Shown here: one piece after another, positions 40,978 to 50,019 of the stretch
How the letters are laid out: each line of letters begins with the position of its first letter
Position numbering within the stretch: the first letter of the stretch is position 1
Assembly (NCBI RefSeq): GCF_947241125.1
Contig: NZ_OX365700.1
Coordinates: forward strand, 496,001-560,000
Length of the DNA: 64,000 bases
Direction of reading: 5' to 3'
From: Nitrospira tepida
Lineage (GTDB): Bacteria > Nitrospirota > Nitrospiria > Nitrospirales > Nitrospiraceae
Program-made: the position numbers and the translations under genes
Notes under the pieces: model-generated
Database searches by the model: none
Told to the model about the DNA's origin: nothing
What the model saw: only the letters and a program-made list of their open reading frames with translations

Positions 40978-43842
40978 CTAGTGGGAATCCCGCATGGTTG
41001 TCGACTGCATGGAGAAAGGCCGCAGGTATCGGCGAAGGGCTTCGGACTCCCGCTCGCGCCACTGTACGACGATCCGCAACCGTTCCAAATATTGCTGGGC
41101 GAGCTTCCCGCCGAAATCGAGCCGGCGCTCGGTGAAAAAGGTCCGCACGTCCCGCTCCAACTCGGGGGTCGCCAGGTTCACGACCGCGCCGCACATTCGC
41201 CGGAGACCGACAGGAGGAAAGAGCCGCTCCATCGTCTCCCAGTGGCGTTTGATGAACGTCCAGGTCATCTCGCGCGCCTCCACATTGCCGAGCAGCGCGC
41301 CTAGGAGGGCGGGCGCGTCCTGCGTCCGGACGTCGCCGTTGAGGGTGCTGTCCAGCGTGCGCGCGATCAGCGGCTTGGGACGGAAGGCCGCCAGGCTGAA
41401 GAGGTACCGGCGCTCCTCCTGCGGCGTGGCCGCCTGCTTGAAGCGGTGAACAAATCGTTCATATTCCGGCGCCTCCCCGGTGTAGGCCACGATTGAGACC
41501 AGCGCGGGCAGCAGGTTCGGGTCGATTCCCCCGCCGTTTCCGGGTAGACCGTTATACAGAGACTTGGCTCTGGCCTGGGCGGTGCGGTCTTCGCCCAAGG
41601 TCCCCAGGGCCTCGATCAGGTCTCCACGGAGCTGACCCGTCAACCCATCCTCTCCTTTGCGCGGGTTCCATCCCAGGTCTGAAACGGCCGGCTGTACCCG
41701 GTCCTGCACGAGCCTGGAGAAGGAGGAACGGTCGGTTGCTTCGATGAGCTGGTTGAGCAGGCCGAACGACTCCAGGATCAGCCCCCAGACATGCCGATCG
41801 CGCTCGTCGCGGAACCGGGTGGTGAGGTCCAGGTAGGAGGCAATCGGAGCCAGCCCTGCCTGGCACAGGGCCCAGGCATCGTTGATCAGCGTGAACCGGT
41901 CGGTCGAGGAAAGTTGGTCCGGCAGGCGCGCTTGGAGCCGGTCGAAGAGATCGGGCTCGTAACGGACGCGATAGAATCCATGGCCGCCCTCGTTTACGAT
42001 CAGCGATTCAAAATCCTCGGGGATGGCGAGACGCATTGTTGCCTCGGCGAGCACAAACTTGTGCGATCGCTCGCGGCCGCCGGCACGGACCTGCAGGTGA
42101 ACCGGCACCTGCCAGAGGGATTCTGCCTGCGGAGCCTGTCCGCTCGCCGCCGGTTCCGGCGTCAGGTACCGAAAGCGCTGTTGTGTCAGCAGGAGGTGCG
42201 AAGGCCCATCTCGCCTGACGGTCAGCAGCGGATAGCCGGCCAGGAAAATCCAGCCGTTCATCAGGGCGGAGACGGGAAGCCCCGCGACTGTTCCGATGGA
42301 GGCCCAGAGGTCCTCGGTTTCGGCATTGGCGTAGGCATGCGTCTTGAGATAGTCCCGGATGCCGTCGCGGAACAGCGTCTCGCCGATGAACTGTTCCAGC
42401 ATGCGCAGGACGACGGCCCCCTTGTGGTAGGTGAGGACGTCGAACATGCCGGCGGCGTCCTTGGGATCTCGAACCGGATATTCGACCGGGCGGGAGCTGT
42501 TTAGTCCATCGACGCTCAAGGCCGATGCGCGCGATGTCAGAAACATGCGCAGCGGCTGCCATTCGGGCTTCCATTCCTGGACCGCCAGGGCCTCCATAAA
42601 GGTCGCGAAGGCCTCGTTGAGCCAGATCCCGTTCCACCAAGCCATCGTGACCAGGTCGCCGAACCACATGTGCGCGTTCTCATGCGACACCACGTTCGCC
42701 AAGTCTTCCAGCTCTCCCTGGCTGGCGGCGGCTTCGTCGATGAGCAGGGCCCGCTCGCGAAAGGTGACGGCGCCGAGGTTCTCCATGGCGCCATGGGAGA
42801 AATCCGGGATCGCGATGAGATCGAGCTTGTCGCCGGGATACGGCATGCCGTAATAGTCCTCGAAAAAGCGCAGCGAGGCCGCAGCGATGTCCCGCCCGAC
42901 CTGCATGAGGTGGGTCTTTTTCGGCACGGCCCAGAGCCTGATCGGGGTGCGGCCCACATAGACTGGCTCTGACCCTTCGAGTTGTCCCACGACGAAGGCC
43001 AGAAGGTAGGTGGACATCGTGATGGTCTCGGCGAATCGGACGATTTTGCGTCCCTCCTGGATTTCTTCGGACAGGGGCGCGGTGTTGGACAGGGCCGTCA
43101 AGGCCGGATCAATGATCAGTGTAAGGGCGAACCGGGCCTTCAAGTCCGGCTCGTCCCAACAAGGGAAGGCGCGGCGGGCATCGGTCGCTTCAAACTGCGT
43201 GACGGCCAGATGTCGAACGGTTCCGGTGTCATCGGTGTAGGTGCTCCGGTAGAGGCCGCGGAGCTGGTCGTTCATGCCGCCGTGGAAATCGAGCGACAGG
43301 GTCCAATCCCCCGGTGCCAGGGGCTCCGGGAATGTGAGGTGGCAGCGCTCTGCCTTCTGATCCAACGTGCAGACGCCGGCCAGCGTTCGGCCTCGATCAT
43401 CGGCCGCCGTGATCGAACTGATCGTGAGGTCGAGGGCATTCAGCACGATGACGGCGGTCGATTGCCGCACGGTCACGGCGATGTTCACCGATCCCTGAAA
43501 CAGGGCCCGCTCGAGATCAGGGGCGATCGACAGGCCGTATCGTTGCGGCAGCACCAGCCGCGGCAGGCGATAGGGATCGAGCGGAGGGTCGGTCGGATCA
43601 GTCGGTTGAGCGGTCATCGAGGACTCGTGAACAAGGGGCGGACGGGGCCGGCATCCGATGAGGGACCCCAGCATCAGCCACAGGCTGCCGGCCGTTCCGC
43701 AGAGCCGAAGGGCGTGGGTTGCTGTCCGGCCCAGCCACGAGAGGGTCTCGCGCCGGGACAGGGGCGAGAGGCGACCCCTGTCTGATGCGGATGAGGGCTT
43801 GCCGGAAGAACGGACCTGTCTGGCGGATCCGGAGTCCGTCAC
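40978..43842 (-). CDS. M1-family metallo-aminopeptidase with lipoprotein/Tat-like N-terminus
   Basis: 954 aa with a GTG start. Zinc site HENAHMWFGDLVTMAWWNG...NEAFA (HExxH-18-E) and the substrate motif GAMEN are intact, so it should be an active aminopeptidase N-like enzyme. The N-terminus is unusual: SRRETLSWLG, then a hydrophobic stretch ending in LGSLIGC (about residue 63), a plausible Tat-type signal with lipobox. Most bacterial PepN proteins are cytosolic. It is the last gene of the pgl-glk-rpiA operon and starts 7 bp after rpiA. The start is uncertain, as no Shine-Dalgarno sequence is seen. Confidence 0.9.
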   Translation of the reverse strand: MTDSGSARQVRSSGKPSSASDRGRLSPLSRRETLSWLGRTATHALRLCGTAGSLWLMLGSLIGCRPRPPLVHESSMTAQPTDPTDPPLDPYRLPRLVLPQRYGLSIAPDLERALFQGSVNIAVTVRQSTAVIVLNALDLTISSITAADDRGRTLAGVCTLDQKAERCHLTFPEPLAPGDWTLSLDFHGGMNDQLRGLYRSTYTDDTGTVRHLAVTQFEATDARRAFPCWDEPDLKARFALTLIIDPALTALSNTAPLSEEIQEGRKIVRFAETITMSTYLLAFVVGQLEGSEPVYVGRTPIRLWAVPKKTHLMQVGRDIAAASLRFFEDYYGMPYPGDKLDLIAIPDFSHGAMENLGAVTFRERALLIDEAAASQGELEDLANVVSHENAHMWFGDLVTMAWWNGIWLNEAFATFMEALAVQEWKPEWQPLRMFLTSRASALSVDGLNSSRPVEYPVRDPKDAAGMFDVLTYHKGAVVLRMLEQFIGETLFRDGIRDYLKTHAYANAETEDLWASIGTVAGLPVSALMNGWIFLAGYPLLTVRRDGPSHLLLTQQRFRYLTPEPAASGQAPQAESLWQVPVHLQVRAGGRERSHKFVLAEATMRLAIPEDFESLIVNEGGHGFYRVRYEPDLFDRLQARLPDQLSSTDRFTLINDAWALCQAGLAPIASYLDLTTRFRDERDRHVWGLILESFGLLNQLIEATDRSSFSRLVQDRVQPAVSDLGWNPRKGEDGLTGQLRGDLIEALGTLGEDRTAQARAKSLYNGLPGNGGGIDPNLLPALVSIVAYTGEAPEYERFVHRFKQAATPQEERRYLFSLAAFRPKPLIARTLDSTLNGDVRTQDAPALLGALLGNVEAREMTWTFIKRHWETMERLFPPVGLRRMCGAVVNLATPELERDVRTFFTERRLDFGGKLAQQYLERLRIVVQWRERESEALRRYLRPFSMQSTTMRDSH

Positions 43843-43848
43843 CGGTGC

Positions 43849-44547
43849 TCATGACCGCTGCGGGGCTGTTTGCAGCACCACGCCCTCAGGCGTGCCGACA
43901 ATGAGCAGGCTGGTCCGACCCACGAAGAGGCCGGTTTCGACCACGCCGGGGACTTGATTGAGGCGGATCTCCAAATCGGCCGGATCGGTGATCGATCCCA
44001 CATGCAGATCAAGAATAAAGTGGCCTGCCTCGGTGCGGAACGGCCGGCCCTCCCGTTCGCGAAGGACAGCCTTCCCCTCGATGGCTTCGAGTTGTTTGGC
44101 GGTATTGCCCCATCCGAATGGAACCACCTCGATCGGCAAGGGAAAGGAATTGCCGAGCATCGGAACCCGCTTCGTATGGTCCACGACGATGATGAGCTGC
44201 CGGGCTGCGGCTGCGACGATTTTTTCCTTGAGTAGGGCGCCCCCGCCGCCTTTGATGAGGCATAACTGCGGATCCACCTGATCGGCCCCGTCGATCGCGA
44301 GGTCGAGCGTCCAGGTATTGTCGGATTCGATCAGGGCAATGCCCTGGCTCCGTGCCAGATCGGCCGTCTCCTGTGACGTGGGCACGCCGCGAATCTTCAG
44401 CCCCCGCCGGATCCGTTCGCCGAGCGCCAGGATCATATGTTTGGCCGTCGAGCCGGTGCCCAGCCCAATCACCATCCCGTCCTGGACATAGTCCACGGCC
44501 TTGAGCGCGGCCTGCCGTTTAAGCTCATCGAGCGTATGCTGAATCAT
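43849..44547 (-). CDS. rpiA: Ribose-5-phosphate isomerase A
   Basis: 232 aa, normal length. Phosphate-binding GLGTGSTAKHM, active-site DGADQVDPQLCLIKGGGGALLKEK and the late PGVVETGLFVG are all present. It interconverts ribose 5-phosphate and ribulose 5-phosphate in the pentose phosphate pathway (and the non-oxidative branch). The start overlaps the glucokinase stop (ATGA, 44544-44547). Confidence 0.96.
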   Translation of the reverse strand: MIQHTLDELKRQAALKAVDYVQDGMVIGLGTGSTAKHMILALGERIRRGLKIRGVPTSQETADLARSQGIALIESDNTWTLDLAIDGADQVDPQLCLIKGGGGALLKEKIVAAAARQLIIVVDHTKRVPMLGNSFPLPIEVVPFGWGNTAKQLEAIEGKAVLREREGRPFRTEAGHFILDLHVGSITDPADLEIRLNQVPGVVETGLFVGRTSLLIVGTPEGVVLQTAPQRS

Positions 44548-45617
44548 GCCGGGGCCTGACGGGCCAATTGGGAAGCAACCGAGGCGGCGCCGAGCAAAGC
44601 GGTCTTGTCGTTCATGATGACCCGGATCGGCATGTTGCTCATCAGCCGCTTATAGCGGCCCTTGTTGGTAAAGGCGCGGAGAAACGTCCCGTCCTGTAAT
44701 TTGGCCAGCAGCTTCGGGGCGATGCCGCCGCCGAGGTAGACGCCGTCCAATGCCATGGTTTTCAAAGCCAGATTGCCGGCTTCCGCCCCATAGATCGCAG
44801 CGAACATATCCAGCGCCTGTTTGGCGATCTCTGCCTGTCCCTTGAGACCGGCCTCTGCGATCACCGCAGGACCGTCGCCCACTCGAATCTGTTCGGCGAG
44901 CCAGGTCGGCTCGTTTTTTTTCGTGTCGCGCAGAAATTCGTAGATCGCCTGCAACCCGGGGCCGGACAGGACCCGTTCATAGCTCACGTGCAGGTATTGC
45001 CCGCGAAGGTGGCGCAACAGATCGATCTCCGCGTCGCTGTTCGGGGCAAAATCACAATGCCCGCCTTCCGAGGACAACACATGGAAGTGGTCCTTCACCC
45101 ACACCAGCGCCGCCTCGCCGAGCCCCGTGCCGGCGGCAATCAGCGCCATACAGCGCTTGGCGGCCGGCTGACGTCCTGGATTCAAGGTGGCGAACTCATC
45201 CGGTCGCAGGACGAGGAGGCCATGGGCGGTCGCCTCCAGGTCGTTCAACAGCATGACCAGGGGGATCTCGAACCGCTTGGCCAGATCGGCTCCGCTGACG
45301 ATCCAGGGGAGGTTGGTGGTCTGACAGCGGTTGTCGATGACCGGCCCAGCCACGCCGAAGCAGGCCGCTTCGATCTTGAGCGGGACCGCCTCAGGGATCG
45401 GCTTGTCGTCGGACTGGATTCCCACCTCATCAGGATCTTCAGATTGGATCAGGGAAGCAGGCGCCGGAGGTTTGAGAAATTCCTCAAGGACCTCTTCGAG
45501 CTGCCCATAGTCTCGGCTGTAGAAGGTCTGTTGGCGGACCGGTTCGACCCTGGACTCCGTCCATTCATACAAGGCGAGGTGGGTCTTGGTGCCGCCGATA
45601 TCGCCAGCGAGGATCAT
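44544..45617 (-). CDS. glk: Glucokinase
   Basis: 357 aa from ATG 45617; the upstream extension reads as non-coding. N-terminal ATP/phosphate motif LAGDIGGTKTHLALYEW, later AAGTGLGEAAL and the terminal GGGIAPKLL are the Glk-family (ROK-unrelated proteobacterial type) signatures. It carries an additional segment (about 60-85, LIQSEDPDEVGIQSDDKP) not seen in the E. coli enzyme. It phosphorylates glucose to glucose 6-phosphate. Between pgl and rpiA; glycogen turnover is a plausible source of glucose in a nitrite oxidiser. Confidence 0.93.
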   Translation of the reverse strand: MILAGDIGGTKTHLALYEWTESRVEPVRQQTFYSRDYGQLEEVLEEFLKPPAPASLIQSEDPDEVGIQSDDKPIPEAVPLKIEAACFGVAGPVIDNRCQTTNLPWIVSGADLAKRFEIPLVMLLNDLEATAHGLLVLRPDEFATLNPGRQPAAKRCMALIAAGTGLGEAALVWVKDHFHVLSSEGGHCDFAPNSDAEIDLLRHLRGQYLHVSYERVLSGPGLQAIYEFLRDTKKNEPTWLAEQIRVGDGPAVIAEAGLKGQAEIAKQALDMFAAIYGAEAGNLALKTMALDGVYLGGGIAPKLLAKLQDGTFLRAFTNKGRYKRLMSNMPIRVIMNDKTALLGAASVASQLARQAPA

Positions 45618-45645
45618 GCGTCGTGGTCGATCACAATGGAGATGG

Positions 45646-46395
45646 TCATGCCGAAGGTAGGGCCGAAGCCGCAGCCCTGTCAACATACCATATCAGCCGT
45701 CCGTTTGCGGGACGAATCCGTGATGCAGGCAGTGGCGCGGCGCTGTCGCGTTCTTCTTGCACCCGGCGCAAGATCGAAGCCTTGGAGGACCCGGTTACGA
45801 GGAACACCACCGTCACGGCCGCGTTCAGGAGCGGAAATGTCATGGTCAGGCGATGAGGGATTCCAACGGGCGAGGACGTCGGGACGACCAGGCGTCGTTG
45901 TTCGCGGAGCGCGGGACTGGAGGGAAACAGTGAGGCGGTGTGGCCGTCATCGCCCAAGCCGAGGAAGATCAGATCAAAGCGCGGGAACGGTGTCTGATCC
46001 GGTGCAAAGGCCTCGCGGATCGTCGCTTCATAGTGAGAGGCCGCTTCCTCCGGCTCCGCCTCGCCCCGCAGCCGCATGACCTGCTGGGGGGCGATCTGTA
46101 GGGGATCGATCAGGGCCTCCTTGGCCATGGCGTAATTGCTCTCGGGATGGTCCGGCGGGACGCAGCGTTCATCTCCAAAAAACAGAAGGACAGATGTCCA
46201 GTCGATGCGCTTGGCCCATTCGGGTTGCGCCAGCGTGCGATAGAGACGGCGGGGCGTCGATCCCCCCGAGAGAACCAGACGAACACGCGGCTTCCGCCGC
46301 AGGGTTTCCTCAATGGTGCTCGCAAGAAAGCCCGCGACCGCCTCGGCCAGTGCGGACTCGTTATCGAGGACGCGAATCTCTCGTGGAGACGGCAT
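45646..46395 (-). CDS. pgl: 6-phosphogluconolactonase
   Basis: 249 aa from ATG 46395 (MPSPREI), the usual family start; in-frame ATGs at 46440 and 46467 are possible. Motifs LSGGSTPRRLY, FFGDERCVPPDHPESNY and LGLGDDGHTASLFP identify the NagB/Pgl family, lactonase branch. It hydrolyses 6-phosphogluconolactone in the oxidative pentose phosphate pathway. No zwf or gnd lies in the window. First gene of the pgl-glk-rpiA-aminopeptidase operon. Confidence 0.94.
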   Translation of the reverse strand: MPSPREIRVLDNESALAEAVAGFLASTIEETLRRKPRVRLVLSGGSTPRRLYRTLAQPEWAKRIDWTSVLLFFGDERCVPPDHPESNYAMAKEALIDPLQIAPQQVMRLRGEAEPEEAASHYEATIREAFAPDQTPFPRFDLIFLGLGDDGHTASLFPSSPALREQRRLVVPTSSPVGIPHRLTMTFPLLNAAVTVVFLVTGSSKASILRRVQEERDSAAPLPASRIRPANGRLIWYVDRAAASALPSA

Positions 46396-46490
46396 AGAGG
46401 CGCTGATGGTCGCAAGAAAGAAACTGAGCGCGAGCGACATCTTAGGAGTTGGCTGGGGAAAAGGCAAACTTGCCGAGAGCGAGCATCTCC

Positions 46491-47135
46491 TTATGGGGAG
46501 CCCTTTCGGAGAATGAGCAGCGGCATCCCGTCCGTCACGGTCCAGGCCAGGGACCGTGCGTCTTCTTCAGCCAACAACAGCGAGATCATGAGGGGACGGA
46601 GGTTGTCTTCCGATGGGCTGGCATCAGAGAGTGCATGCGACAGTCGCGCCAGACTGTGCCACCAACGACCGATGTAGGATCGGAGCCGGGCCCAGACAGA
46701 CCGATGGGTGGAAGCCTCCACCGAAATGACCAGCGGTGGATCAAAAGACAACTCGAACGTGCTGGGCATATCGTCCAGTTCAATCGGCTGAGCGGAGGGA
46801 TCGTCCGGCGAACCGGACTTGGTCCGCAAGATCGGTGGCCGTGCCTTGAGGTAAAAGGGGCCGACCAACCGATCGAACTCAGACGTGACCCAGGAGGAGA
46901 TGGCCAGCCGATGAAGTTCGAGCCCCCTGGCTTTGATCAGGATCTGTCCTGCCTGGAGGTCCAGCACCAGATAGGTCTGCGGACGGGCGGCCAGGCGAAT
47001 TTCCTGGTCAAGCAGGCGGTTGCGCTCCGCGACATCGGCCGGATTGAGGGTAGCAGGAGAACCAGGAGAAGAGGCACAGAGGGGCTCAACAAGAAATGGG
47101 ACGACGAGGGCCCAGGCGACCAACCAAACGAGCAA
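46491..47135 (-). CDS. Exported protein of unknown function, linked to L,D-transpeptidases
   Basis: About 214 aa if a TTG at 47135 is used; the open frame extends to 47282 but would overlap the neighbour by 79 bp, so the start is uncertain. A hydrophobic N-terminus (LLVWLVAWALVVPFL) suggests export. The segment ERNRLLDQEIRLAARPQTYLVLD resembles the leader of the neighbouring L,D-transpeptidase (LTKKLTQLAPAEPYIVVD), but no catalytic HxGC motif follows, so it may be a non-enzymatic partner or a degenerate relative. Last gene of the envelope cluster. Confidence 0.6.
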   Translation of the reverse strand: MLVWLVAWALVVPFLVEPLCASSPGSPATLNPADVAERNRLLDQEIRLAARPQTYLVLDLQAGQILIKARGLELHRLAISSWVTSEFDRLVGPFYLKARPPILRTKSGSPDDPSAQPIELDDMPSTFELSFDPPLVISVEASTHRSVWARLRSYIGRWWHSLARLSHALSDASPSEDNLRPLMISLLLAEEDARSLAWTVTDGMPLLILRKGSP

Positions 47136-47203
47136 GAACGAGGAGCGGCCTTGACAGGCGCCGGTCCCTCTCCCGGCAGGGACCGACCATCGCCGGCGCG
47201 CGA

Positions 47204-47842
47204 CTAGAAAATCATGATCGGTGTTCCGATTTTTGCCGCCTTGTAGACGGTCCGCAGGTCTTCGTCGTTTAAACGAATGCATCCGTGTGTCACGTTCTTG
47301 CCCAACAGCCTGGCATAGAGGGTGCCATGAATGAAATAGCCTTGCCCGAACCCAAGGGCATATTCGCCCAACACGCCCGGTTCAAGCCGTTCGGCAGGAT
47401 TGCGCGGGACCGCCAGCCCGGCCTCCACAAACGCCCAGTCCGGCTTGACCCAAACGGGATTCAAGAGTTTCGACTGGATCGTAAAGAAGCCGCGAGGCGT
47501 ATCGAACACCCATTGGCCCTCGACATGATCGGGCTTATCCAGAATCGTCCCGCTCCCGGTTGAGGCCAGGGCGGTCAGGAGGACCTTCTCGCGCCGTTTG
47601 AGATACAGGAGGTTTCGAGCCGTGTCCACGACAATGTACGGTTCGGCCGGCGCCAGTTGGGTTAATTTCTTGGTCAGGAACGCCTGTCGAGACAGCAGCA
47701 ATTCGAGGGGCGGCAAAGCATGGTTCGGATCAGGGGGCCGTCGGTCGGTTGATGGCGTGAGCCATGTGGATTGGGAGAAGCCGACCCATGCGGCAAGGAG
47801 GAGGAGAAGAAGAAGAAGGACAACTGTCGCTGCCTGCTTCAT
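47204..47842 (-). CDS. L,D-transpeptidase (YkuD family)
   Basis: 212 aa. N-terminal signal/anchor (TVVLLLLLLLLAAWVGF), then a YkuD catalytic domain ending in FIHGTLYARLLGKNVTHGCIRL with His and Cys of the active site in the normal HGT...S/THGC(I/V)R spacing. It makes 3-3 peptidoglycan cross-links or attaches lipoproteins in the periplasm. It lies 30 bp downstream of a second, different L,D-transpeptidase gene. Confidence 0.93.
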   Translation of the reverse strand: MKQAATVVLLLLLLLLAAWVGFSQSTWLTPSTDRRPPDPNHALPPLELLLSRQAFLTKKLTQLAPAEPYIVVDTARNLLYLKRREKVLLTALASTGSGTILDKPDHVEGQWVFDTPRGFFTIQSKLLNPVWVKPDWAFVEAGLAVPRNPAERLEPGVLGEYALGFGQGYFIHGTLYARLLGKNVTHGCIRLNDEDLRTVYKAAKIGTPIMIF

Positions 47843-47872
47843 GGCCAGGACAGGGACCTGCCGCGGCGAGGC

Positions 47873-49012
47873 TTAGTCTGCGGCGAATTCGGCGAGGTCG
47901 CCCAACATCCGTGAAACGCGATTGTCGACGTCAAGCGCGCCGACGATCGTGACCGGGGTGCCGGGCGAGACCTGCTCGTATAGGTGGGCGATCTGCGAGT
48001 TGTCGAGCATGATGCAGCCCAACGTTTGTCCCAGCCCGTGGTCATCCTGCCCATGGATCTCGATCCACCCCCCGATGCCCTTGCCGTCCGGCATCTCCCC
48101 GGAATCCTTCGCAAGATCGTAGCGGCGGCGGTCGTCCGCATTCGGATAGTCCAGGAGAAACGCCCGATAGAACTGCGTGTCCCCGGGCCCGCGCTTTCTG
48201 AGGATGCGGTACTGGCCTTCCGGCGTGGCGCCGTCGCCCTGATGCTTTTTTTCCAGCATGCCGTTGAAGCCAAGGCGAACCGGGTAGGTGTGGACGGACT
48301 GGCCATTACGGTACAGGGTCAACTGGCGGTCCGCTTTATTGATCACGAGCGCCTGCGCCCGGCTCGTCCGCGACCATTCGATGGTACGAGCGGCCATCTG
48401 CTTCCACGCCTGCACCTGCTCCTCATCGGCATAGCGTCCGAGGGATCGGGTGAGACTCACCGTTTGGGCGCCCACCGATTGCAGGGCGATCTGGGAGAGT
48501 TCCAAGGCGCGGGCGTAGCGGCCCTGCTCAAAAAAGGTCTTGGCCTGGTGCACGAGCAATTCCGTGTCGATGAGTTGTTTCCCCACGACCGCTCGGCTGC
48601 CCAAGTCCTCCACGCGTTGCTTCAGCGTGCCCAACCGTGTCTCCGCCTCCTCCACCTGTTCTTCGGTCGTCCGGCGAAGATCTTCGCGCCGCTCCCTGGC
48701 GAGAGAAAGGGTGAGGGCCGCCTCCTGGGCGACCTGGGATACTTCGTCGGCGACGCGGTTCGGTTCCCAGGGCCAGCGGATCAAATCGTCGTCTTCTTCA
48801 AGCCTGTGCTTGAGGGCCACCCACCGCTCGACGAAATGCGCATATTCCTCCGGCGCAAACTCCGCGCCGCCAACCTCTGTCAACTGGCTGTCCAGCGCTT
48901 CGACCGTCTGCACCAGTTCGGGCGGAGGCGCCTGCACGCACCCACTGCCTGCAGCGAGACACCACCCTCCGGCGAGGAGCAGGGCTATCGTCCGAAAACG
49001 TCTGAGGCTCAT
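47873..49012 (-). CDS. Lipoprotein L,D-transpeptidase (YafK-like)
   Basis: 379 aa. Lipoprotein signal (LLAGGWCLAAGSGC, Cys about 25), a long helical middle part (residues 30-200, repeated Glu/Arg/Leu heptads), then a YafK-type YkuD domain: GATPEGQYRI, IEIHGQDDHGLGQTLGCIML with the catalytic His and Cys, and a closing TPVTIVGAL. In E. coli YafK (DpaA) releases Lpp from peptidoglycan; the substrate here is unknown. The helical spacer would let it reach from outer or inner membrane to the wall. It follows the DUF4398 gene in the same direction. Confidence 0.88.
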   Translation of the reverse strand: MSLRRFRTIALLLAGGWCLAAGSGCVQAPPPELVQTVEALDSQLTEVGGAEFAPEEYAHFVERWVALKHRLEEDDDLIRWPWEPNRVADEVSQVAQEAALTLSLARERREDLRRTTEEQVEEAETRLGTLKQRVEDLGSRAVVGKQLIDTELLVHQAKTFFEQGRYARALELSQIALQSVGAQTVSLTRSLGRYADEEQVQAWKQMAARTIEWSRTSRAQALVINKADRQLTLYRNGQSVHTYPVRLGFNGMLEKKHQGDGATPEGQYRILRKRGPGDTQFYRAFLLDYPNADDRRRYDLAKDSGEMPDGKGIGGWIEIHGQDDHGLGQTLGCIMLDNSQIAHLYEQVSPGTPVTIVGALDVDNRVSRMLGDLAEFAAD

Positions 49013-49062
49013 ATTCGTGATCCGGCAGGCGACAACCAGTACGCTGCCCCGATTTTACATGG

Positions 49063-49686
49063 TTATCTGGTGGCAACCTTGGTGGTGCGAGTTCCCTTGA
49101 CCTTTGCGAGGGCGTTTTCAATCTCGTCTGACACCGATTGGGCTTTGTCGGCAATCGCCTTGGCGCGATATTGCGCGTCGAGATACTCGCCCTGCTCCAG
49201 TACCTTCTGCGCCTCTTGGAGAGAGAGAGACAGGGCCTCGGCATCGTGCTTGATGGCTTCAAAGGCGGCCCGGTCCTTCCCGATCGGCGCTTTCGCCACT
49301 AAACTCTGTGCGGTCGAGATGGCTTCCTGTGCGGCCTGGATGGCGCGGGCGGCGGCTTCCTGCGCCTCTTGTTTCTTGGCGGTTGACGTTTGAACGAGCC
49401 TGTTCGCCTCGGCAGTCAAGGTCGCTGCAAGCTGCTCGGCCTTGCCGTAGTCCCGCAGCAACGAAAATTTCTCGTTCTGGGCGTCGAGTTCCTTCTTGAG
49501 CAGGGTCAGTTGCCCCTCAAGCTTGGCCAGATCCTCTGCCGCATATTTGCCGGCTTCGGCTGCGCGGGCATCTGCGACCGCTCGTTCCGCAGTTTGGATT
49601 TGATCGACCGGGGAGTTGGCGCATCCCCAAGTCGCAAGACTCAAGGCCACAAAGGCCATCACAATCCGTTGTTTCATCGAGTTCAT
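49063..49686 (-). CDS. DUF4398 coiled-coil lipoprotein
   Basis: 207 aa. Lipobox LATWGC (Cys about 22), then an Ala/Glu/Lys-rich coiled coil across almost the entire mature protein, starting with the DUF4398 pattern IQTAERAVADARAAEAGKYA. GAGGAG precedes the start. Such proteins look like Lpp-type or TolA-like periplasmic rods. Next to two L,D-transpeptidases it is a candidate substrate or tether for wall attachment (inferred). Confidence 0.8.
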   Translation of the reverse strand: MNSMKQRIVMAFVALSLATWGCANSPVDQIQTAERAVADARAAEAGKYAAEDLAKLEGQLTLLKKELDAQNEKFSLLRDYGKAEQLAATLTAEANRLVQTSTAKKQEAQEAAARAIQAAQEAISTAQSLVAKAPIGKDRAAFEAIKHDAEALSLSLQEAQKVLEQGEYLDAQYRAKAIADKAQSVSDEIENALAKVKGTRTTKVATR

Positions 49687-49726
49687 CGCAAGGTACTCCT
49701 CATGATCGCTCTTGGTCAGTAAAGCA

Positions 49727-49769
49727 CGAGCCCCCTCCGGTCGTCGCGTGGCCGACCGAAGGGGGCTCG
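49727..49769 (-). terminator. Terminator between the 75-aa gene and the DUF4398 gene
   Basis: Long stem with arms 49727-49743 and 49753-49769 (CGAGCCCCCTCCGGTCG against its complement, one mismatch) and a 9-nt loop, 23 bp beyond the stop of the 75-aa gene. On the minus strand TGCTTTACTG follows. Confidence 0.7.
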
Positions 49770-49791
49770 TCCAAAATCGAAGAGCCGCGGT

Positions 49792-50019
49792 TCAGCGGTC
49801 GGCGTCCTGTGTTGTCTGTTTCTTCTTCTGACTCTTTCTCTGCTTCTTTCCTTGTTGGGGCTGGCTGGCGGCCGGCTTCTCTCCCACCAGAGCCATCGCC
49901 TGACCGGGCAAGGGTTGCTGGGGGACCGACACTGGATGCTCTTGTGCCAAGGTTGTCGCTCCGAGCACTAACATGCAGGCTCCGAGAAGACCACCAATTA
50001 CAAAGAACAAACCCTTCAC
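49792..50019 (-). CDS. Small secreted basic protein, unknown
   Basis: 75 aa with a GTG start preceded by GAAGGAGGGG. Signal peptide (LFFVIGGLLGACMLVLGATTLA) then a Pro/Gln-rich stretch and a strongly basic tail (KKQRKSQKKKQ). It is flanked by its own promoter region and a terminator, so it is probably monocistronic. No family recognised; the basic tail could bind peptidoglycan, LPS or nucleic acid. Confidence 0.65.
   Translation of the reverse strand: MKGLFFVIGGLLGACMLVLGATTLAQEHPVSVPQQPLPGQAMALVGEKPAASQPQQGKKQRKSQKKKQTTQDADR

Noticed and set aside
47204-47282. ATG at 47282 as start of the unknown gene in the L,D-transpeptidase cluster
   Set aside because: It would overlap the upstream transpeptidase gene by 79 bp and adds a basic segment without export features.
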